From: Tahibacter aquaticus
GTDB lineage: Bacteria > Pseudomonadota > Gammaproteobacteria > Xanthomonadales > Rhodanobacteraceae
Assembly: GCF_004363655.1 (NCBI RefSeq)
Contig: NZ_SNZH01000016.1
Coordinates: 62,001-126,000, forward strand
DNA: 64,000 nucleotides
Direction of reading: 5' to 3'
Below are positions 52,444-61,041 of this stretch, in pieces. The notes beneath the pieces were generated by a model. It had not been told where the DNA came from, searched no databases, and saw only the letters and a program-made list of their open reading frames with translations. Within the stretch, counting starts at the first letter, position 1; each line of letters opens with the position of its first letter. A program made the position numbers and the translations under genes.

Positions 52444-55197
52444 TCAGCCGCGGCCGCCACCGAAGCGGTAGTTGTACTGCACCCACCACTGGCGGCCGTA
52501 GACGTCGTACCAGCCGATGGAGTAGTACGGCCAGCCCGCGCTCTTGTCTACCGGCAGGGAGTTGCGCAGGTTGTTGACGCTGACCAGCAGGTCGGAGTTG
52601 CTGCCGATCTCGTAGCCGACGCTGCCGTTGTAGACCGTATACGAGCGGCGCAGGCCGACGTAGGCGTTGTCGGAAATCTCGCCGTAGCGCGTGCCGTCCA
52701 GGCGTGCGCTCCAGGCGCCCAGCTGCCAGGACAGCGAGGCATTCACCTTCTTGCGCCAGTCCGACTGCGAACTCAGGTCGTTCAGGTAGTCACGCACCGG
52801 ATCGCCGGGGAATTGCTGGTAGACGTGTTCCAGCACGCGGGTAAATGCGGCGCGGGCCTGGAACTTGCCGATACCGTCGAGCGCGAAGCGGTAGTTCGCG
52901 CTGATGTCGATGCCCGAGGTGCGTTCGGTGGCCGCATTGACCGGATTGACCAGGATGTTGGTGACGGTATTCGGATTCACCGGCGCCGTAGCCGAGGTGC
53001 GTACGACGCGGGCGAAGGCGTCGCGGCACAGGGTCGAGTTCACGTCGATCGGCGTGCCCGACGGCGTGCGGCCCAGGCGGCAGTCGGCTTCGGTGCGCAG
53101 GATCTGGTCTTCGTCGAGATTGGTCACGCCGTCGCTGATGCGGATGCGGTAGTAGTCGGCCTGCAGGTCGAAATCGGCAACCGGCGACCACACGAAGCCG
53201 TAGCTCAGCGAATTGCCGCGCTCGGGCTTCAGCCCGGTATTGCCGCTGGAGGCGAAGTTCATGTTGTAGCTGACGTCGCAGCTGTTGTACGGCTGGTTTT
53301 GCAGGCGGCACTGGTAGTAGTCGGTGACGCCGGGGAAATAGCCCAGGGTGCTCTGCGCGAACAGGTAGTTCATGTCCGGCGCGCGGAACGAGGTGCCGCG
53401 GGTAGCACGCAGCAGCAGGGTTTCGTGCGGGCGGAATTCCAGCCCGGCGTTGTAGGTGCTCTTGCCGATCTGCTTGCCGTCGTAGCTGAAGCGGTCGTAG
53501 CGCGCCGCACCGGTGGCGGTCAGGGTGGAGAGGATCGGTGCATTCAGCTCGAATCCGGCGGCGTAGCGGTTGCGGCTGCCGTGTTCCAGGGTGGCGGCCG
53601 AGGTATTCCAGTAGACGCCGTTATTGATGCGCGAATCGGGCGTGTTGCGGAAGCCCTGGCGGCCGGTTTCCACCACGCCGGCAATGCCCAGCGGCCCGGC
53701 CGGCAGTTCCAGCAGATCGCCGTTGAAGCTGAAGCTGAGGTCTTCGGTCCAGGCCTTGTTGCGCGAGGTCGAGCTGGCGCTGAGGCGGCGGAACTCGTCC
53801 GTGGTCAGCGGCGTGATCAGCCGGGCGGGGTCGGCGTTGTAGGCGGCAAAGGTCGAGCCCTGGTAGTCGTGCGAGCCGGTGCGCGGGCCGAGGAAGAAAT
53901 CGGTGATGCCGGCGAGCAGGCGCACGCGGCCCTGGTCGCTGACGTAGTCGGAACGGTTGGCCGCCAGCTCGTAGCGCCAGCCTGCGTCGCCCAGGGTGCC
54001 GTTGATGCCGAAGGTGAGGTTGGTCGAGCGTTGCAGGTAAGTGGAATTGTTGCCATTTCTCCCACCCATTTCTTCCGGCGTCAGCACGCGGCTCCAGTTT
54101 TCCAGGCGGCTGGTGGCCTCGTTCCAGAACGCACCGGCCGGTGCCGACCAGGTGGTATTGCGCACGTTGTTCTCCACGTCGGAGAAACCGAACATGAAGT
54201 CGCCGAACAGTTCGGTACTGTCGTTGAGCGCGTACTGCACGCTGGCATAGCCGGTGGCCAGCTTCTTCGCGGTCTGGATGGTGCGGTTGTTGTAATAGCC
54301 GTCGCTGCTGCAGTACGAACCGTCGTAGCGCGGGTTTTCGTAGGCACGCAGGCTGCCGTTCATCAGATGGCCGATACCGGCGCAACCGCTGCCGGGCAGT
54401 TCGTAGTAGTCGCCGGTGGCCGGGTTGCGCAGGGCGAACAGGGCGCCGGGCAGGTCGTCCGGGGCGTAGCGCGAGTAGCTGTTGGTCAGGCGCCGGTCGC
54501 CCCAGCGGATCGGTTCGCGGTTGGTCAGTTCCACGCCGAATACGGCCGACAGATCGCCGCGCGTGCCGCCGCCGCTGATCTGCACTCGCTGGTTGGCGCC
54601 GCCGCCCTGCTGGGTGCCGCCGACCTTGAGCGACAGGTCGATGCCCTGCTGCTTTTTCTTCAGCACGATATTGACCACGCCGGCGATGGCGTCCGAGCCG
54701 TAGATGGCCGAGGCGCTGCCGCTGAGGATTTCCACGCGCTCGATCATCACGCTGGGAATATTCGCCAGATCGACCGCGCTGACCGAGCCGTTGTACGCCA
54801 CCGGGTAGTCGGCGACGCGGCGGCCGTTGACCAGTACCAGGGTGTGGTTGGGGCCCAGTCCGCGCAGGTTGATCACATTGGCCGCGGGCGTGAAGGTGCT
54901 GCCGAAATCTTCGCCCTGTACCGTGCCGGTGTTCTGTGTCACGGCGGTGAGCACGTCGAATACGCTGCGATACCCGCCGGCATCGATGTCGCCGGCATCG
55001 ATCACGGTGACCGGCGAAGGGCCTTCCACCGTGGCGCGGGGAATGCGCGAACCGGTGACAGTGACGGCTTCCAGCTGCGCAGCCTTGGCCGGATCGGCAG
55101 AGGTGGCGTCGCCGGCCTGTGCCTGCGCAGGCGCATGGACAGCGAAGAGTAAAGCGGTGAATAAAGCAGAAAAAGACAGTCGTACAGAAGTGCTCAT
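52444..55197 (-). CDS. TonB-dependent outer-membrane receptor
   Basis: 917 residues. The signal peptide covers about 1-26 (ending APAQAQA). A TonB-box-like stretch AVTVTGSRIPR follows at about 43-53, then the plug domain with NVINLRGLGPNHTLVLVNGRRV and IERVEILSGSASAIYGSDAIAGVVNIV (seen in parts), then a 22-strand barrel ending in the aromatic WVQYNYRF plus a short tail. Cys pairs in extracellular loops (for example YCSSDGYYN and CRLQNQPYNSCD) are typical of large-substrate receptors. The substrate is not predictable. ATG 55197 has AGG upstream; a GTG-type extension to 55236 is less likely. It has its own promoter region (55198-55478). Confidence 0.9.
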   Translation of the reverse strand: MSTSVRLSFSALFTALLFAVHAPAQAQAGDATSADPAKAAQLEAVTVTGSRIPRATVEGPSPVTVIDAGDIDAGGYRSVFDVLTAVTQNTGTVQGEDFGSTFTPAANVINLRGLGPNHTLVLVNGRRVADYPVAYNGSVSAVDLANIPSVMIERVEILSGSASAIYGSDAIAGVVNIVLKKKQQGIDLSLKVGGTQQGGGANQRVQISGGGTRGDLSAVFGVELTNREPIRWGDRRLTNSYSRYAPDDLPGALFALRNPATGDYYELPGSGCAGIGHLMNGSLRAYENPRYDGSYCSSDGYYNNRTIQTAKKLATGYASVQYALNDSTELFGDFMFGFSDVENNVRNTTWSAPAGAFWNEATSRLENWSRVLTPEEMGGRNGNNSTYLQRSTNLTFGINGTLGDAGWRYELAANRSDYVSDQGRVRLLAGITDFFLGPRTGSHDYQGSTFAAYNADPARLITPLTTDEFRRLSASSTSRNKAWTEDLSFSFNGDLLELPAGPLGIAGVVETGRQGFRNTPDSRINNGVYWNTSAATLEHGSRNRYAAGFELNAPILSTLTATGAARYDRFSYDGKQIGKSTYNAGLEFRPHETLLLRATRGTSFRAPDMNYLFAQSTLGYFPGVTDYYQCRLQNQPYNSCDVSYNMNFASSGNTGLKPERGNSLSYGFVWSPVADFDLQADYYRIRISDGVTNLDEDQILRTEADCRLGRTPSGTPIDVNSTLCRDAFARVVRTSATAPVNPNTVTNILVNPVNAATERTSGIDISANYRFALDGIGKFQARAAFTRVLEHVYQQFPGDPVRDYLNDLSSQSDWRKKVNASLSWQLGAWSARLDGTRYGEISDNAYVGLRRSYTVYNGSVGYEIGSNSDLLVSVNNLRNSLPVDKSAGWPYYSIGWYDVYGRQWWVQYNYRFGGGRG

Positions 55198-55478
55198 GCG
55201 TAATGCCTGGATTGCCGAGAGCGCGAACCTTCGCATTTGTACCTTTCGTGCCGCAATGCCCGCGGCATGATTTCTTCAGGCGCGCATATTCCGCAACGCC
55301 ACTGCGCAGTTACGCATGCATTGCGGAAAAAGCAGGTAGCTCAACGGCTGGGGCGGTCTCGCGGCGCAATGGTCCGGACAGCTTCGCCGTTGCAGAACCG
55401 GGACTCCTGCGCGGTTCTGCAACATGGCCGCAGCCGGCCCGGACGTTGCGCCAGTCCTGCGCGGCGCGGTCGCCGCGT
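55198..55478 (-). promoter_or_regulatory. Upstream region of the TonB-dependent receptor with an inverted repeat
   Basis: TTCCGCAA (55289-55296) and TTGCGGAA (55321-55328) form an eight-base inverted repeat 24 bases apart, about 90-130 bp before the start codon. Inside is TACGCATGC (55311-55319), which also occurs upstream of the cupredoxin operon. No confident -10/-35 pair was seen. Confidence 0.4.
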
Positions 55479-55976
55479 CTACTTGTGCAGGATGTCTGGA
55501 CGCATCGGCGCAAAGATCTTCAGCATGCGGTTCTGCGTGCGGTAGGGCAGCCTGGCGTCTTCCATCGCGTCGATGAAGTCTTCGACGAAGGCGTCGAATT
55601 CTTTTTCCTTCAAACCCAGGCCGCTGTGGCTTTCGGCCATGCTGCGGCCGGAATAGGCGCAGGGGCCGCCGGATTCGTTGCAGAACTGTTCGCGGATCAG
55701 CCGGGCGAGATTATTGCGGTCGGCCTCGGCGAACAGGAAGGCGATGCGTTCGTCGGCATAGACGCGTTGCAGCAGTGCCTCGACCAGGGTGGCGACGCCT
55801 TGTTCTCCGCCGAGGGCGCGATACAGCGAATCATCGCGTGCGGGCGCATCGGCCGTGGTAGTCGATGCATCGGCCGCGGCATGCGGAGCGCCGTCCGCGG
55901 CCACGTTGCCGGCCACTGCGAGGAGTGCCATTGCCAGCAAGGCGCACGGGGTATGCAGTACGAAGTGGCGGCGCAT
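55479..55976 (-). CDS. Exported group 1 truncated haemoglobin
   Basis: 165 residues. An N-terminal signal peptide (about 1-27, ending GNVAA) and an Ala/Thr-rich linker precede the 2-on-2 globin (about 48-165). Family marks: SLYRALGGEQGVATLVEALL, RIAFLFAEADRNNL, then QFCNESGGPCAYSGRSM and AESHSGLGLKEKEFDAF with the proximal His (about 118). Most truncated haemoglobins are cytoplasmic, so the signal peptide is notable. It could bind O2 or NO in the periplasm; ligand cannot be told. It overlaps the DUF3034 gene by one base (TGATG) and is the last gene of the operon. Confidence 0.88.
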   Translation of the reverse strand: MRRHFVLHTPCALLAMALLAVAGNVAADGAPHAAADASTTTADAPARDDSLYRALGGEQGVATLVEALLQRVYADERIAFLFAEADRNNLARLIREQFCNESGGPCAYSGRSMAESHSGLGLKEKEFDAFVEDFIDAMEDARLPYRTQNRMLKIFAPMRPDILHK

Positions 55977-56854
55977 CAGAAGGCTCCTTGCAGGGACAGG
56001 TACCAGCCGGTCTGGTCTTGCAGCGTGGCGACGGTGCCGAGATCGACGTAGGCGAGTACCAGCGACAGATGGCGATTGGGAAACCAGGCGATGAACAGGT
56101 CGCGCCAGTCGTCTTCCGGCAGGCCACTCAGATTGCCGGATTTGCGCCGGTATTCGGCGCCGATGGCGAAATGGCGCGACAGCAATACGCCGCCGGAGAT
56201 TTCCGCCTGCAGTCGTCGGCCGGAATGCAGCGGTCCGCCGAAGCCGAGCAGGCCGGTTTCGTTGGCCCGGGTCCAGCGCGCCGTGCCGTTGATGAAGGCA
56301 TTGAAATTGCCGACGCCGGCGAGAAATACCTTGGTCGCGCTGAGGTAGACATCCACATCGCTGTCGTCGGTCGCGCCGACCACGCTGGGAATCAGAAAGT
56401 CGCGATTCTTCTTGTACTGCACACCCAGCGAAACCTGCGGCCAGTCGGTATAGATCACGTCGCCGAAAAGGCGCAGCTTGACGCCGACTACGTGCTGGCG
56501 CAGGTGCGCGCCGGGCAGGCCGAGCGCCGGCCCCAGTGTGATCAGGTCAAGATCCTGCCGCGCCAGCGACAGTTCGATGCGGTTGAACAGGCCGACCGCC
56601 GCGCCCTGGCTGTCGAGGCGGTAGTCGCCCGTATCGACACGGCTGGCGAACGCGGTGGCACCGATTTCGTCGCCGGTGCCATAGCCGGTGATGGCGGCCC
56701 AGGGCACGATGCCGCCGCCCGCGCTGCCTTCGATCGTACTGGCGCCGCCAGTGGCGAGCTGGCGTGTGCCGGCGGCCGTGGCAGTGCCGGTTGCGAGCAG
56801 CGCCAGCACGCCGAGTAGCGCTATGCATTTATTGCCAAAGATATAATTTTTCAT
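55976..56854 (-). CDS. DUF3034 family outer-membrane barrel
   Basis: 292 residues. The signal peptide covers about 1-28 (ending ATAA). The mature protein alternates polar and hydrophobic residues in beta-hairpins and ends in the aromatic SLQGAF, as outer-membrane barrels do. The family marks are GGIVPWAAITGYGTGDEIGA near the N-terminus and SLGVQYKKNRDF. The role of DUF3034 is unknown. It lies 24 bp after the kinase-like gene and overlaps the haemoglobin gene. Confidence 0.83.
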   Translation of the reverse strand: MKNYIFGNKCIALLGVLALLATGTATAAGTRQLATGGASTIEGSAGGGIVPWAAITGYGTGDEIGATAFASRVDTGDYRLDSQGAAVGLFNRIELSLARQDLDLITLGPALGLPGAHLRQHVVGVKLRLFGDVIYTDWPQVSLGVQYKKNRDFLIPSVVGATDDSDVDVYLSATKVFLAGVGNFNAFINGTARWTRANETGLLGFGGPLHSGRRLQAEISGGVLLSRHFAIGAEYRRKSGNLSGLPEDDWRDLFIAWFPNRHLSLVLAYVDLGTVATLQDQTGWYLSLQGAF

Positions 56855-56878
56855 GGTGCAGATTTCCCTTGGCGTGCG

Positions 56879-58879
56879 TTACAGGCGACAGCGGTCCAGC
56901 TCGCGCTGGACGGCAACCGCGTCGGCAAAGCGTTTGGCCGGATCGCGTTCCAGGCAGCCCAGCAGCAGTGCCTCGATCGGCGGCGGTATTTCGGTCCACA
57001 GGCGCGATGGCGGCGTCGCCTCGCGCTGCACGCGCGCGCGGCACAGCTCGGCCGGGCTGCCGGACTGGGGCAGGCGCGAGGTGAATACTTCGGTCAGGAT
57101 CAGGCCTAGCGTGTAGACATCGTCATGGTGGTCGGCCAGCTTGCCGACGATCTGCTGCGGCGACAGATACGTGGGATCGCTACGCAGCTGCAGTTCCGGA
57201 CGCGCCGCATCGAAACCTGGCGGCGGTGGAGTCAGGCCCAGATCGAGCAACTGCGCAGCCATGCCCGGTGACAGCACGATGTTCGACGGGCGCAGGGCGC
57301 CGTGGGCGGTGCCGGCCGCATGGATGCCTGCAAGACCGGCGCAGATATCGCGCGCCACATGCAGCGCTGCATACAGGGGAATGCGGCCGGTGCGGGCCAG
57401 TGCCTGTTTCAGCGTGATGCCGCGCACGTATTCGCCGGCCACATAGATGCCTTCGTCGATCTGGCCGACATCGCCGATGCGCGCGACACCCGGGTGATTC
57501 AGGGCGGCGCCGGCACGCAGCAATTTCTTGATGTGCGCGGCATGTCCGGTGTCGGCGATGGCCGTCGGCCCGAGCAGCTTGAAGGCGACCACTTCGCCCT
57601 GGCGCCGGTCCAGCGCGCGATAGACCACGCCGCTCTGGCCCGCGCCGACGCGGGCATAGATTTCGTAGCGATCCGCCAGCACCGTCCCCGCCTGCAGGCG
57701 CGCGGCGGCGCCGTGATCGATCGCGGCAGCGGCGTCGCCGCGCGGCCCGGTTTCGCTGCTGCGCGTACGCTGGCGCAGCAAGTCGGCGCTATAGGCCTCG
57801 AAGTCGCGCTGTTCGCGCAGTTCGCCGACCAGCCGGCCCAGCGCCTGTCCCAGCGCGGCGCTGCCGCCGCTGCCGGCGACGGGAACCGGTTCCAGGGCAC
57901 CAGTGCCGATGCTGGCAGCACTGCGGCTCAACTGGCCCAGCGGCGCCAGCAGCCGCCACCAGGCCAGTGCCGCCAGCAAAACGACGGCGCACGCCAATAC
58001 GGCGCCGCCGACCAGCAGATCGGTGCGGACGGCTGCATACGGCGCGGCGACGGCAGTCTGTTCGAGCAGGGTGATCAACAGGCTGTTGCTGCCGTCCTCG
58101 GCGCTGGCTTGCAGCCGTACCAGCCAGCGGTTCGGCCCCAGTGCGAGCAGCTCGCCGCGGCTTTCCTGGCGGCCTTCGGTCCAGCCGTGCGCAGTGGCGG
58201 CTGCGAGCAGCTGCTTGCGCATATCCGGCTCGAGCGTACTGGCCACGACCTTGAAACCATCGGCGGTACGGGCGAGCAAGGCCAGGTCGGTGCCGGCGAT
58301 CTGGCCTATGCGTCTGGCGCCAGCGTCGTCGACGAACTTGCCGCTGACCAGCACGCCTTCGCTGCTGCCGCCGAGCAGCAGAGGCTCTACTGCGATCTGC
58401 AGCAGCTGGCTGCGGCTGGACAGGTAGCCGCTGGCGGGCTGCAGCGACTGGATGACCTGGGCCACGGCCAGGTTGTGCGACAGATCCGAGCGCGTACTCT
58501 GGTAGGCCGAGGTGTCGACGATGGTGCGGCCCTGGTTGTCCAGCAGCAGGGCTACATCCATGTCGAGCTGGCCGCGGCGCTCGTCCAGCAGGTCGCGGAT
58601 CGACGCGCTGTCGACCGCGCCGCCGCTGCCGCCGCGCAGCGATTGCGCGATGTAGCTGACGAAGCCCTGGTCGGTGCTGAGCTGGCGCGTGATCAGGCGC
58701 AGTTCGCGTGCGCGCGCGTCCTGCAAGGCGGCATGGGCCAGCGCCGCGCTCTGCAGCCGTTCGGCACCGAGGCGGCGCGCGTCCGTGTCGGCGCTGTGTA
58801 GCACGCGCCATCCGGCCAGGGCGATCAGGGCGAGCAGCAGCATGCTGCCCAGCACCAGCAGAATCTTTTCGGTACGCAT
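56879..58879 (-). CDS. Transmembrane sensor with a C-terminal protein-kinase fold, probably a pseudokinase
   Basis: 666 residues. Membrane helix at about 7-27, a cache-like periplasmic sensor (about 28-280) with LLLDNQGRTIVDTSAY and GVLVSGKFVDDAG, a second helix at about 287-308, a HAMP-like linker, then a Hanks-type kinase domain (about 402-665). The glycine loop VGAGQSGVVYRA and Lys 434 (VVAFKLL) are kept, but the catalytic loop HRDxKxxN reads HGALRPSN (526-533), so the catalytic Asp is Ala 528 and Lys is Arg. The DFG position reads DLG (546-548). Phosphotransfer is therefore doubtful; it may bind nucleotide and signal by conformation. It lies three bases after the cupredoxin gene. Confidence 0.85.
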   Translation of the reverse strand: MRTEKILLVLGSMLLLALIALAGWRVLHSADTDARRLGAERLQSAALAHAALQDARARELRLITRQLSTDQGFVSYIAQSLRGGSGGAVDSASIRDLLDERRGQLDMDVALLLDNQGRTIVDTSAYQSTRSDLSHNLAVAQVIQSLQPASGYLSSRSQLLQIAVEPLLLGGSSEGVLVSGKFVDDAGARRIGQIAGTDLALLARTADGFKVVASTLEPDMRKQLLAAATAHGWTEGRQESRGELLALGPNRWLVRLQASAEDGSNSLLITLLEQTAVAAPYAAVRTDLLVGGAVLACAVVLLAALAWWRLLAPLGQLSRSAASIGTGALEPVPVAGSGGSAALGQALGRLVGELREQRDFEAYSADLLRQRTRSSETGPRGDAAAAIDHGAAARLQAGTVLADRYEIYARVGAGQSGVVYRALDRRQGEVVAFKLLGPTAIADTGHAAHIKKLLRAGAALNHPGVARIGDVGQIDEGIYVAGEYVRGITLKQALARTGRIPLYAALHVARDICAGLAGIHAAGTAHGALRPSNIVLSPGMAAQLLDLGLTPPPPGFDAARPELQLRSDPTYLSPQQIVGKLADHHDDVYTLGLILTEVFTSRLPQSGSPAELCRARVQREATPPSRLWTEIPPPIEALLLGCLERDPAKRFADAVAVQRELDRCRL

Positions 58880-58882
58880 GGA

Positions 58883-59902
58883 TCAGCGCGCCGGTGGACG
58901 GTAGCTGGCACCGTCTTTGCGCTGGTGCTCGGGAATGACCGGCTTGGTCGCCAGCAGTTTTTCCAGCAGCGGTGCCGCCAGCGGCAAGCTGATTTCGCGC
59001 GCGATCATGCCGCTGCGCGGATGCCACAGACTCAGCGTGCCCGGGCCCGGCGGCAAGCCGGTCAGAGCAAAGCGGCCTTCGCCGTCGACGCGGGCAAACC
59101 ACGGCGTCGGGGCGACGAGTACGTCCGCATGCATGCTGTGATGGACATTGCAGAAGATCTGCACCACGGTGGCGCGGTTGAACACGGTTTCGGCGCTCTG
59201 GCCTTCGCCATACAGGCCCAGGTCGAAGCCGGCGCCCGTGCTGGGCGAGTAGACGTTGTGCAGGATCTCGTCCTGGTTGGGGAACGACACCGTGCTGCCG
59301 GCCGGCACCACCAGCACTTCCGGCTCGAAGCGCTTGTTGCGCGTGACGATGCTGTAGCGGCCGGGCTTCGGCCGCGGGGCGCCGCGCGCGGGCACGAAAT
59401 AGACGATGGTGTTGGTGATTTCGCCGGCCGCGATCTGCTGGCCCGGACCAGCGGCCAGCTCGATGCGGCCTTGTACCTGTTCATTGCCTTCGACCACGCC
59501 AGTCGGCGTTGCGGATGGTGCGGCGACCGCCGGTGCCGCATGCGCTGCTGGCTTTGCTGCAACAGCTGCCGCTGCGGGCTTGGGCGCAATGGGGGCGGCA
59601 GCGGGTTCGGCGGTAGCAGGCCTGGGCCCCGCCACGGGTTTTTCCCGCGCCGGTGCAGCAGGCGGTGGAGCAACCGGCGGCGCAGGTGACGGCAGCGCGG
59701 GCGGTGGCGGTTCTGCTGCATCCGTTGCGGGTGCTGGTGCTGGTGCTGCGGGCGGCGGCACTGGCGCGGCGGCCTCCGCGTTTCGGGGCGGTGGTGCGGC
59801 CGGCGCCGCGTCGCGCACTTCGTGACGTGTTCCGGCGCAGCCTGCGCACAGTAAAACGAAGGCCAGCAGTGCCGACCTGCTATCCCAGACTTTCGCTCGC
59901 AT
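58883..59902 (-). CDS. Cupredoxin-domain lipoprotein
   Basis: 339 residues. A lipobox LCAGC puts the lipidated Cys at 22. Residues about 30-135 are a Pro/Ala-rich linker reaching into the periplasm. The C-terminal cupredoxin (about 160-270) has the type 1 copper ligands His 215 in EILHNVYSPS, then Cys 251, His 254 and Met 257 in FCNVHHSMH. A strand-rich tail follows, with GLPPGPGTLSLWHPRSG. It is often annotated as methylamine-utilisation-like, but no mau genes are present. AGGGGA precedes ATG 59902 by eight bases. It heads the operon cupredoxin, pseudokinase, DUF3034, haemoglobin. Confidence 0.84.
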   Translation of the reverse strand: MRAKVWDSRSALLAFVLLCAGCAGTRHEVRDAAPAAPPPRNAEAAAPVPPPAAPAPAPATDAAEPPPPALPSPAPPVAPPPAAPAREKPVAGPRPATAEPAAAPIAPKPAAAAVAAKPAAHAAPAVAAPSATPTGVVEGNEQVQGRIELAAGPGQQIAAGEITNTIVYFVPARGAPRPKPGRYSIVTRNKRFEPEVLVVPAGSTVSFPNQDEILHNVYSPSTGAGFDLGLYGEGQSAETVFNRATVVQIFCNVHHSMHADVLVAPTPWFARVDGEGRFALTGLPPGPGTLSLWHPRSGMIAREISLPLAAPLLEKLLATKPVIPEHQRKDGASYRPPAR

Positions 59903-60291
59903 CGCGGTGTTTCCCCTAGTGTGTGCATGCCGAGGTGACTGCGGCGAACGCTGTTGCGATCACTCGCGCGAAAAATCCGGACCCCGCTCGATGCGCGGCG
60001 CAGGCTGCGGCGCGCAGAGTGAACGCGGTGTGCAAATTTCGCGTGATCGACGCCTTTGTTGTGCCTGTGCGTAATAACTTCCCACAACGGTACGCATGCG
60101 TATCCAAATGCAGGCGGTTTCAGGCGATAACGAAAGGCCAGTAATCAGCGTTGCCGCTGGCGCTGCGGGTTTTACACCGACGCCAAGTCGCAGCACATAC
60201 GAAGGGTTTCGCCGGCGGATGCAGTGACGAAATGTAAATTTCGCTGCGCAGCCGGCAACAGTCGGCCGGCATATCGCTTCCCGCGCGGGGC
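59903..60291 (-). promoter_or_regulatory. 389-bp gap upstream of the cupredoxin operon
   Basis: No gene supported. It holds a perfect 12-bp palindrome TACGCATGCGTA (60091-60102), 189 bp before the operon start, next to a locally AT-richer stretch (about 60052-60082). GCATGC recurs at about 59925. The right part also takes in the 3' side of the methyltransferase gene, where I see no clear terminator, only GCCGGC repeats (60251-60270). Confidence 0.4.
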
Positions 60292-61041
60292 TCAGCGCGC
60301 TGCCAGCACCAGGGTGGCGAAACGCGGTGCTGTGCTGCTGTGTGCGGCGTAGTCCTGTACCAGGGATTGCAGCGAATAGCCGGCGGCGGCGGCGAGGGCT
60401 TCCAGCGTGGCCGCGGAATAGGGACGGATGGTTTCGTCGGTACGCAGTTCCTGCAGCAGGCTGTCGTCGGCAGTGAGTACGCGATACCAGCGTTCGATGC
60501 GGTTGCTGCCGTCGGCATGCGCGGTGATGCGCTTGCGCCGTTCCAGGAAGCCCTGCTCGTGCGGACGGCGGTAGTCAAGGCGGAAGTCGGCGAAGCTGGC
60601 GACCGGCTGCGGCACGAAGGCGTCGAGCACCAGGCGGCCGTGGTTATCCAGCAACTCGCGCAGGGCTGTCAGCGTCGCCACCACGGCTGGCGGATCGGTG
60701 ACGTAGGTGATCAGCGAATACGGCAGCAGGATGCTGCCGAAGCGCGCGCGCAGGGCCGGTGCACGCAGGTCCATCTGCAGCACGTCGGCGGCGAGGCCGC
60801 GCGCGGCGGCGTCGGCACGCAGGCGGGCCAGCATGGGCAGGGAGCGGTCGGCACCGGTGATGTCCAGGCCGGTGGCAAGCAGTTCGATCAGGATACGCCC
60901 GGTGCCGCAGCCCAGCTCCAGCACGCGGCCGCCCTGAGCGCGGCTGAATTCGCGATACCAGCCCACATCGTCGAAGGGCATGCTCTGGCCCATGTCGGTG
61001 GCGTAGACATCGGCGATCGCGTCGTAGGACCAGCTGCTCAT
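60292..61041 (-). CDS. SAM-dependent methyltransferase
   Basis: 249 residues, class I Rossmann fold. Motif I is VLELGCGTGRILIELL (about 40-55), with the acidic ITGADRSLPML (about 60-70) and QMDLRAP (about 87-93). The start SSWSYDAIADVYATDMGQSM is typical of small-molecule or glycan methyltransferases. As the last gene of the glycan operon it may modify a sugar or lipid-linked product, which is inference from context. It overlaps the glycosyltransferase stop by four bases (ATGA). Confidence 0.83.
   Translation of the reverse strand: MSSWSYDAIADVYATDMGQSMPFDDVGWYREFSRAQGGRVLELGCGTGRILIELLATGLDITGADRSLPMLARLRADAAARGLAADVLQMDLRAPALRARFGSILLPYSLITYVTDPPAVVATLTALRELLDNHGRLVLDAFVPQPVASFADFRLDYRRPHEQGFLERRKRITAHADGSNRIERWYRVLTADDSLLQELRTDETIRPYSAATLEALAAAAGYSLQSLVQDYAAHSSTAPRFATLVLAAR

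Noticed and set aside
52384-55152. A 922-codon plus-strand frame rich in Ala, Val and Gly
   Set aside because: Exact antisense of the TonB-dependent receptor gene, whose plug and barrel motifs are clear.
57302-58801. A 499-codon plus-strand frame
   Set aside because: Antisense of the pseudokinase gene, with Gln/Ala-rich shadow composition and no motif.
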